Below are positions 57,047 through 64,000 of a stretch of DNA of 64,000 nt, piece after piece. Source of the DNA: Stachybotrys elegans. Its lineage: Eukaryota > Ascomycota > Sordariomycetes > Hypocreales > Stachybotryaceae. The stretch's first letter is position 1, and each line of letters starts with the position of its first letter. The notes under the pieces were generated by a model. It searched no databases, was not told where the DNA came from, and saw only the letters and a program-made list of their open reading frames with translations. A program made the position numbers and the translations under genes. Location of the stretch: NCBI GenBank assembly GCA_020746835.1, contig JAGPNK010000011.1, positions 496,001 through 560,000 on the forward strand, in the 5' to 3' direction.

Positions 57047-58573
57047 ATGCGTTCTTCCTTGCTCCCCGCTGCCACGGCGGTTGGCCTCTGCGCCGGCCTC
57101 GCCTCCGCCTCCTCCAAGCTGTTCCACGGCGGCACCATCATCGCCTACGACAGTGGCTCCGAGTCCATCCGTGTCGTCCGCGATGGCTCCCTCCTCGTGA
57201 CCGATGACCGCATCGCCGGCATCTTCGACGAGAGCCCCGCCAACGGCACCCTCCCCAGCGGCACCGAGCGCATCGACGTCTCGGGCCAGATCATCAGCCC
57301 CGGCTTCGTCGACACCCACCGCCACGGCTGGCAGACGGCCTACAAGACCATTGGCTCCAACACCACCCTCGGCCAGTACGTCGGCCGCTACGGCGAGTTC
57401 GCCTCGGCCGCCTACTGGACCGCCGAGGACGTCTACAACAGCCAGCTCGCCGGCCTGTACGAGGCCCTCAACGCCGGCGTCACCACCAACCTCGACCACG
57501 CCCACCACACCTGGTCCAACGCCACCGCCTACGCCGGCCTCAACGCCTCCATTGACAGCGGCGCCCGCGTCTTCTGGGCCTACACCATCCACCCCCTCCA
57601 GACCGTCGACTTCTCCCTCTCCGAGCAGCTCGCCAACTTCCGCGACATTGCCGAGAGCCGCATCTGGGAGGACTCGCCCACCGAGCTCGCTGTCGCCTTT
57701 GACTTCTGGTCCCAGCTCGACAGCGAGACCATCGAGGAGATTGTCTCCACCATCAAGGCTGCCAATGTTTCCGCACTGACCGCCCACAGCGTCAGCGGCC
57801 CCTTCGGCTTCGTCAACGTCCCCAGCACCGTCCACTCCTATGGCATACTCAACACCTCTCTCCCCGTCGTCTTCTCCCACGGCAGCTTCCTCCCTGCTGT
57901 CGATGCCCAGCTCCTCCGCCAGACCAACCAGTTCATCTCCATCACCCCCGAGTCCGAGATGCACTACGGCCACACCCACGAGGAGTCCTTCTACCTCCAG
58001 GACCAGGCCGCCATCGGCGTCGACACCCACTTCACCTTTTCCACCGACATTCTCACCCAGGCCCGTTTCTGGCTGCAGCACGTCCGTTACCGCTTCTTCA
58101 CTGAGGTTGCTAAGCGCTACGAGGAGCCCGCCACCAGCCCCATGAGCGTTTCCCAGGCCTTCAAGCTGGCTACTCGCTACGGCGGTCTGGCCCTGCGTCG
58201 CCCCGACCTTGGCGTTATTGAGGAGGGCGCCAAGGCTGACCTGATTGTGTGGAACGCCCGCGAGTCTCCCGCCCTGCTTGGCTGGAACGATCCCGTCGCT
58301 GCCGTCATGCTGCACGCCAGCGTTGGCGACATCCTCCACGTCACCGTCGACGGCGAGTTCGTCAAGCGGGACGGCAAGCTCACCGCCGAGAACTACCAGG
58401 CTGTCCGCCAGGAGTTCCTCAAGACTGCTAAGCGAATCCAGGACATCTGGCGGGATACGCCCTACCCTGTTGCCGAGGGCCCCAACTTTGCTGGCTTTGA
58501 GCAGGTTCCCACCCGCCAGGTTGATATCCAGCGTGGCGCTGGCACTGGCTATGGCGAGCTCTTCATCGAGTAG
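57047..58573 (+). CDS. Secreted amidohydrolase (TRZ/ATZ, cytosine-deaminase-like)
   Basis: A single-exon 508-residue protein with a signal peptide (MRSSLLPAATAVGLCAGLASA). Amidohydrolase motifs: HRH in PGFVDTHRHGWQT, the GVTTNLDHAHH metal His, VVFSHGSFLP, the HTHEES stretch, FSTDIL Asp strand, and the closing segment EEGAKADLIVWNARESP. The composition is of the ATZ/TRZ type (chlorohydrolases, guanine and cytosine deaminases) rather than of the ochratoxinase type found at 0-10 kb. Third codon positions are almost all C or G, pointing to very high expression; the bias also opens a long antisense reading (56921-58339), which is not a gene. Substrate unknown. Confidence 0.9.
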   Translation: MRSSLLPAATAVGLCAGLASASSKLFHGGTIIAYDSGSESIRVVRDGSLLVTDDRIAGIFDESPANGTLPSGTERIDVSGQIISPGFVDTHRHGWQTAYKTIGSNTTLGQYVGRYGEFASAAYWTAEDVYNSQLAGLYEALNAGVTTNLDHAHHTWSNATAYAGLNASIDSGARVFWAYTIHPLQTVDFSLSEQLANFRDIAESRIWEDSPTELAVAFDFWSQLDSETIEEIVSTIKAANVSALTAHSVSGPFGFVNVPSTVHSYGILNTSLPVVFSHGSFLPAVDAQLLRQTNQFISITPESEMHYGHTHEESFYLQDQAAIGVDTHFTFSTDILTQARFWLQHVRYRFFTEVAKRYEEPATSPMSVSQAFKLATRYGGLALRRPDLGVIEEGAKADLIVWNARESPALLGWNDPVAAVMLHASVGDILHVTVDGEFVKRDGKLTAENYQAVRQEFLKTAKRIQDIWRDTPYPVAEGPNFAGFEQVPTRQVDIQRGAGTGYGELFIE

Positions 58574-58977
58574 AGTCTTATTGACATTGTTTCATGTATA
58601 TAGCATTATATAATGTAGATTCCTTACATATAATGAAGAATGAGGTATGACTTCAGCAATGTGACTGGCTTAAAATTCTCTGAATGTTTAAGCAGAACCT
58701 TGAGTTTGAGAGAGGGTATCCTGTCTGTTATATATCTCATCAGGTCATGGCCCTGCCCAGGCAACTGAAATTCAACCACGAGGGCTGGCGGAAAAGACAG
58801 ACTAATATAATAAAATAAGAGAAAATGAAATAGAAAGACGTTATCGTATATTAATAATAGAGCCGAAATTCGAACGCCCCTATGTAATGCGTAACCAAAG
58901 TATCAAAAGCTGTCAATGCTCTCAGCGAATATTTATAGTCGCCCGACTTGTCGCCTCGAACCCACACACCTGCTGGG
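58574..58977. other. Convergent 3' spacer
   Basis: 400 bp, AT-rich around 58790-58870; nothing recognised. Confidence 0.45.
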
Positions 58978-59784
58978 TCATTGCATCACGAGAATAGTCT
59001 TTTCCACTTCCGTAATATCCTTCTCTGCATCGACAGCTTGAGATATAGGATCCGTCGAGTTGGTGTAACAAGATATACGAGAGAGCGTACTCCAGTCCAA
59101 TGCAGAGTATGTGGTTCGGCGCCGGTCCCCGCCGTGGAACCGCGAAATCGTATGTTGCTGGACAAGTGAGGGGTTCTCCCATGCAGAGAAGAGCCAGGCG
59201 TACAGAGACAGTTGCTGAAGCTTAGGACACTGTCGGGCGAGCGATAGGTTTCTCCCCGGCTGAAATGAGTACATCTCCATGGCCAAGTTCTTGATTTGCT
59301 GCAGGGATTGTATCGTTGGTGCATGTGAGGTGGATAGAAGCTCGCTGGCGTCGTCGTCAATTGAGACGTAAATTATCTCGCGTTCGGCGTTGTATCGCAC
59401 CAGCCCCGTCCTTGTCTCACCCTCCCTTTCGTAGTCGAAGTGCAGGGTGTTGGGGAAGTCGCTCAAGATAATCTCCCTGGACTCATAGCAGGTGCCTGCA
59501 AGGCTGCGCCTGGCCGACGTCGGGCCCTCGAGGAACGGCATGACAGGCTTGAGGACGGCGCACGCCAGGTTGTCGAACTCCAGCGCCACCCTGTCGTGCA
59601 GAGCGAAGCGGTGGCTTCTCGGCACGAATGTTCCGTTTGGCGAAGCCCGCGGAGGCTCCTTGATGAGCGAGACGGACAGCAGCTGGGGGTCTTCGACGGC
59701 CATGAGCCAAATGCTACGCCTGGTCTCGTAGGGGAGCTCCCGAAACCGGTGAAACTGCGCTGCCCGCTCGTGGACGGATGCCAT
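58978..59784 (-). CDS. 2EXR-domain protein, unknown function
   Basis: A 268-residue reading from the ATG at 59784. The domain start FHRFRELPYETRRSIWLMAVEDPQLL is the signature of the fungal-expanded 2EXR domain, with a conserved basic-aromatic core, followed by LAGTCYESREIILSDFPNTLHFDY typical of the same family. The longer frame reaching 59988 adds 68 residues without a recognisable feature, so the internal Met is preferred. The function of 2EXR proteins is not known; many copies occur in ascomycete accessory regions. Confidence 0.75.
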   Translation of the reverse strand: MASVHERAAQFHRFRELPYETRRSIWLMAVEDPQLLSVSLIKEPPRASPNGTFVPRSHRFALHDRVALEFDNLACAVLKPVMPFLEGPTSARRSLAGTCYESREIILSDFPNTLHFDYEREGETRTGLVRYNAEREIIYVSIDDDASELLSTSHAPTIQSLQQIKNLAMEMYSFQPGRNLSLARQCPKLQQLSLYAWLFSAWENPSLVQQHTISRFHGGDRRRTTYSALDWSTLSRISCYTNSTDPISQAVDAEKDITEVEKTILVMQ

Positions 59785-60666
59785 GGTGATCTGCGATGGC
59801 GGAGGTGAGATCCTGGGGCAAAACGGTTGCATCGCGGGGAAGAAGCAAAAGTTGGAGTTGATCGTCGAAGGTGCGGTCAGTTTTAAGGGTCCAATGGGAC
59901 CAAAGACTTGTTCCTCAAGCTGCACAGCCGACCATTCCAAACACTCACCGCAATTGGTTAGGGGCTTATGCCAAGAGGAATGGAACATGATCCTTGGTGC
60001 CTGAGCTGAGTACTTAGCCTAATCGCTGCTTATCGCCAACGCCCGTAGGTTGTCGGAAGTAGGATCCATCCTTTTTGGGCCGGCAGTGATGTCGGTCGTG
60101 CGGTAGTACAGAGGCGAATGGAGAATTTGTGGCTGTCATATGATGAGAAACGTCTGCTCGGGTAGTGCCAAGGATAACAAACTCCAGCTGCAGGGCAGCG
60201 GCACGTTGCAGGTCTTGCATTTAGCGACATTTACGTCCAGTGGTTGACCCTTGTTGACTGCCCGGGCGTGGCATCGATCGCCACCATTTCCCCCATTCTG
60301 CCATAGTGCTGGCCACTTCTGACACCGACTAGATGGGCTTACCAATGCCACTTCGGCGGGTAGATGATACGGACTATCCTTACACCGGTCACTTCCTTTT
60401 CTGATGTTGAGCACTGTGAATGGATGCAGTGGAATGGGACTCGAGGCTTTACATTAAGATGCTGAGTGATATCGATTCACGACAGACCAAGTCTGGCTTA
60501 GTCGCCGCGTGTGAGATTGTGCAGGGGCAAATATAGCAAAGCGGTCGGTGAATAAGGACGAATATTGCCCGTTGCCTATTCCAGAAGAGCGGGCGAGGCC
60601 ACGAGGGCGTGAGGCTATGATACAATGGGTGCGTCTTGATGACTGCCACGCCCTGTCATAATAAGC
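59785..60666. other. Spacer between 2EXR and terpene synthase genes
   Basis: 880 bp with no supported gene; it includes the 3' flank of the terpene synthase. Confidence 0.45.
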
Positions 60667-62215
60667 TTAAAGTGTAACCCACAGGCCACCTTTCATCGAC
60701 TTGGACCCAAGCTTATATCGGGTTGAGGCCAGACTGCGATGCATTAGCGACCCTCTGATCGGGTTTTCCCGAAGCGGTAAGCCCACGAAACATACCTCCA
60801 GTTCAGATTACCGGTGCAGCCTGTTTTGCAGCTGTCGATGAAGAGCTTCACATCCTGGTAAAGCTGAGAGCCCTTCGGGTATTGGTCCAACATTGTCTTC
60901 TCAGCAGCGTCAAGCCGAGAAACCGCCGTCCTCACGATATCGGCTGCCTTGTCGACTGCGTGTTGGACAGACGAGGATTCCGGCAGAAGCAAGGCAATAA
61001 GTGAATCAACCTGTCCCAGGTCCTACAATGCACAGTCGTCAGTATGGAAATAAAATGTGTCAGTAACAGTCGCACTCACCACCTCCTTCTTCAAAGACAG
61101 AATATCGTTGGTCCTACCACACGCTTCAGCATGAAATGCATCCGCAAACGACATGATAGGGCGCTTACAAGCAGATGATGACATTTGTTTCATGCCAAAT
61201 TTCTTGCATCACCTTGCTTTCAGCCACATCATCCGGCAGTTCAATGCCAATGGCATATCTGACGAAGTTGCTTAGCATATGCCGCCCGAGAACCGGATGG
61301 AAGTGTACTGACTCATGAAGGGCAAGTGTGGGCAGAACTCCGCCCGAGTACATTCGGCGTGCCATATATTCGCTGGGAGAAGGTAGCCGCTCTTCCAACT
61401 GAGATATTTGCTCTTCCATGGTCATCTCAAAGTAGTTTTGTATCTCTCTGAGAAAGTCATTTCGGTGGCCTACCATGGCACATTAGTACGAACTCGCTGC
61501 TGTCATGCCTCTCCGACTTACGCTCGCTAGCATTTTCCCACATGCCTTTTCCAATGGGCGCAAAGCTTGTAATCAAGGGGTTGCTTGAAATTCGACTCAG
61601 TTCCATATCGCCCATACCGCCCAAAGATGCCTCGATGAATCGTAATGTTTCCTCGCGATAGTTTGTCGACAATTCAATATCACTGATCAAAGTTGAGAAC
61701 TCTGTGGAATCGATCTCTTTCGATGGAATATCAGCCGCTAGCAATAGTCAATAACATGTGCTAATTCTTACCGTCGTCCCAGTAAAACAACTACATAACT
61801 GTTAGCATCATCTACAATAGAGACAGATTTGAGGATCGCTTACCCAGGTCAAGAACCATGTGGCGATACGCATACTGTCATACGGTGCGCCGGGCCACCA
61901 GAAAGCACCGAGGAAAGCATGGTTGGCCGCTATCATTGACGAAAGACGATTGGTGCCGTCGTGCGAAGGGATCAAACTAGCAGGCATATTAGTCGAACGC
62001 GTACGCATTTGGAAGTGATAAGCTCACTCCTCCAACGACATTTGGACATCTTGATGCAGCTTCTCGGCATCTTGATGGACTCCAGCGGGGAAGTGCTTCA
62101 TCATGTCCTGCAAATCGGGCAAGATTATGCTTGCACCTCGGAGCTTCGCAAGGATAGAGTCTCGAGTATTCTCCAATTCCATCCTTGTCGTCTGGAGCAA
62201 AGGGCTCGTGTCCAT
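60667..62215 (-). CDS. Class I terpene synthase, eight exons
   Basis: Exons 62215-62028, 61976-61844, 61790-61772, 61737-61522, 61469-61169, 61113-61080, 61022-60796 and 60733-60667; 394 residues. All class I motifs are present: the metal-binding WDDAAD (DDxxD) formed over exons 3 and 4, the NSE triad NDILSLKKE in exon 6, and the C-terminal RY pair in NWSLASTRYKLG formed across the last intron. Flanking family sequence fits: AFLGAFWWPGAPYDSMRIATWFLTWLFYWDD, RRMYSGGVLPTLALHE. The product size and motifs match fungal mono-domain sesquiterpene-type cyclases using farnesyl or geranyl diphosphate; the product cannot be predicted. Exon 3 has only 19 nt and intron 3 only 34 nt. No P450 or other tailoring gene lies beside it. 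Confidence 0.9.
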
Positions 62216-64000
62216 GGCGATTGGTGGATGCTAGATGAAAGCTCGGCAATGTTGAAGAGGTAAAGCAAGGAATATCTAGGGTTGTACGTCTCTGGCAGGA
62301 TGTTTGCGTTCATTCATCCTGCAATCAACGGAACTACGCCCACTTATATATCACTCAACTCCTCGCCAAACATGAGCCACCAACTTCCTTACGTCTGAGC
62401 ATCAGGATGATGCATAGAAATACTTTTGTCCTGGCCCACGTGGCGCTGCTATGCACCTTGAAGAAAGATTCCATTTTGGGATGTACACGAGCAATGAACG
62501 TTTTCAGCTACAGCCCCGCTGATAACCGATCCTGGATGGATGACATCCCGGCGGCCTGACCGACAGTTTGATCAGTCGTCTTCATTTTTTAATTATCACT
62601 GTAAGCTGATTGGTAGGCTTAAACCATGTTCCTCAAGATCACGGCCTGCAGCCTTACCCGAGCAAGCAGGGGCTGGATTCTCTCGCCATCAGGTGGCGCA
62701 GATGGATGCAGCTTTATGCATGGAAGATGCATCTAAGGGGCATAAATGCCCCTGTCGGCCAATGGATACCATGTTTAGATTCTCATTGCCATGGTCGGAG
62801 CAGCTTTGTATGTTTAGGGCACGTCGGTTGTGTGACAAGGTTGATGGTTGCCACAACGATGTACGGAGCCTGCATTTTCACCATGGCAAAGATTACAGGG
62901 ATATTGCTCTGGCTGGTGATACCATGACAAACCCTCCGTAGTCCCGGTAAGACGGATCATACCGATTTTCTGACATTCTTGCAGCCTTGCGCGTGAGTAG
63001 ATAGATGCGCATATGACCCATCTTCCTTGGCTTTGCCAACTGTAACCATGATCAAAGCCTCGTTGCTTGACCAGCCTCTTGTACATGTTGCACTGCCTCC
63101 GTGTAAAATGCGTCCTTTTTAGGTCGAAGCCGACCTGCGTGATCAGAACTTGGCGCTTATGTTGGGGTCCGGTCTCCCAAAGGTAGTTGCAGATAGTTCG
63201 ACCTCGAGATACTCTCCACAAAAACGGTTCTTACTAGAAAAGGAATTACATAAATGCAGAGAGACCCATACTTTCACGCCACTGCTAAGAGACCCCGTTT
63301 GGAGTCATACTCAAACAGGCAACAGATTGAAGCTAGACGTGAGGCGTTGTACTAGAAAGGAAGTACTTTACAGTCGCAAAAACTGTTTTCTCATCTTGTA
63401 TCGGACAAGGGAGACAACGGCGTCACCATGACCGCTAAGCAGAACAAGAGGGTATGGTTGTGACTCTGCTCCACGTACGTGCTATTTTCTCTCGATTTCG
63501 AAGCCCCCTCGAAGCATTTCCCCCTCCCTATTAGGGCCTGCCTTGGCGCTCATGCTCACGTATTACTATTAAGGCAACCCCCCTCGAAGCCATCCCCCCC
63601 TTGAACGCGCCAAAATGCCGAGGAACTACACGGGCAACTCAGTTATATGAGCCAAGCCCTTGAGATAGTTCCTGTTACTCCAACATCCCGTGGGCTGTTC
63701 TGATTGGGTCTGATCTGATACACCATCATGCTGAGTTAGGAAAGAGAATAGGCAGATAAAGGTATCGGTGCATTATCACGACGCGAGTATCAGTTAAGCT
63801 ATGTCAGCACCCTGCTGGCCCCTCTTATAAGACGAAGTAGCCTCTTGTGTACGGCACTTGACTCTATTTGAGAACCCTGATGACCTTGATTTTTATTACT
63901 TGCCCAATCACGCCTAAACGCCAAGTGCCAAGCAACTGCCTCGACAACTTACGCAGAGCGTATCACAGCAGCCCGATTTCTTAATATGAGGCATAGATAT
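62216..64000. other. Terminal intergenic stretch, no gene recognised
   Basis: 1.8 kb. Readings on both strands lack a domain or exon chain. A CCCCCTCGAAGC motif occurs twice (about 63507 and 63580), a possible short repeat. Confidence 0.45.

Noticed and set aside
56921..58339. Long minus-strand open reading frame of 472 codons
   Set aside because: It is the antisense of a well-supported amidohydrolase and is low-complexity (Gly, Val, Ala, Glu), as expected from C/G-ended codons on the other strand.
1..64000. tRNA genes and CRISPR arrays
   Set aside because: No convincing A-box/B-box pair or cloverleaf was seen by eye, and no regularly spaced repeats; a tRNA covariance-model scan would be decisive.

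Overview
The window comes from a filamentous ascomycete, most likely a Sordariomycete close to the Hypocreales; the genus cannot be fixed from the sequence alone. The evidence is short GT-AG introns (mostly 45-70 nt, often with a CTAAC/CTGAC-like branch site), fungal-only families (Zn2Cys6 and C2H2 regulators with fungal domains, RTA1, NWD2-NACHT-WD40 NLR, 2EXR), no operons, and AT-rich blocks that look RIP-affected. It reads as accessory, secondary-metabolism-rich chromosome: metabolic enzymes, regulators and exporters interleaved with broken genes, repeat fragments and long gene-poor gaps. All exon models below were assembled by eye from splice sites and conserved motifs.

Layout. 0-10 kb: two secreted amidohydrolases related to each other (43-1245 and 8112-9407) bracket a two-module knottin-like secreted protein, a C-terminally truncated C2H2 regulator and two MDR oxidoreductases, one of the trans-enoyl-reductase (ToxD/LovC-like) type. 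10-25 kb: a compact Zn2Cys6 regulator, an RTA1 membrane protein, an ABCC exporter, an ATP-grasp ligase and an Fe(II)/2-oxoglutarate dioxygenase transcribed divergently from one 429-bp region, and a PaaK-like adenylate-forming ligase. No PKS, NRPS or terpene synthase lies among them, so this looks like a backbone-less ligase/oxygenase gene cluster and is the best candidate here for an undescribed pathway. 26-31 kb: a large secreted SGNH-hydrolase/FG-GAP-repeat gene broken in four places.

31-45 kb: a GPI-anchored-type protein fragment, a multi-exon membrane protein, an NLR with a one-base frameshift, a second GPI-type protein, a flavoprotein relic and a six-exon beta-carbonic anhydrase. 45-56 kb: a fungal regulator-like protein, an acyl-CoA oxidase whose tail runs into AT-rich DNA, an OPT oligopeptide transporter and an HD-domain phosphohydrolase. 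57-62 kb: a strongly codon-biased secreted amidohydrolase, a 2EXR-domain protein and an eight-exon class I terpene synthase. The last 1.8 kb shows no gene.

Mobile and repeat content: a dispersed element of about 100 bp in at least five copies plus two shorter relics, one copy flanked by 14-bp direct repeats; a MITE-like element with 30-bp terminal inverted repeats; an 84-bp tandem duplication; and a 35-nt piece identical, as far as I recall the conserved sequence, to the 3' part of 18S rRNA.
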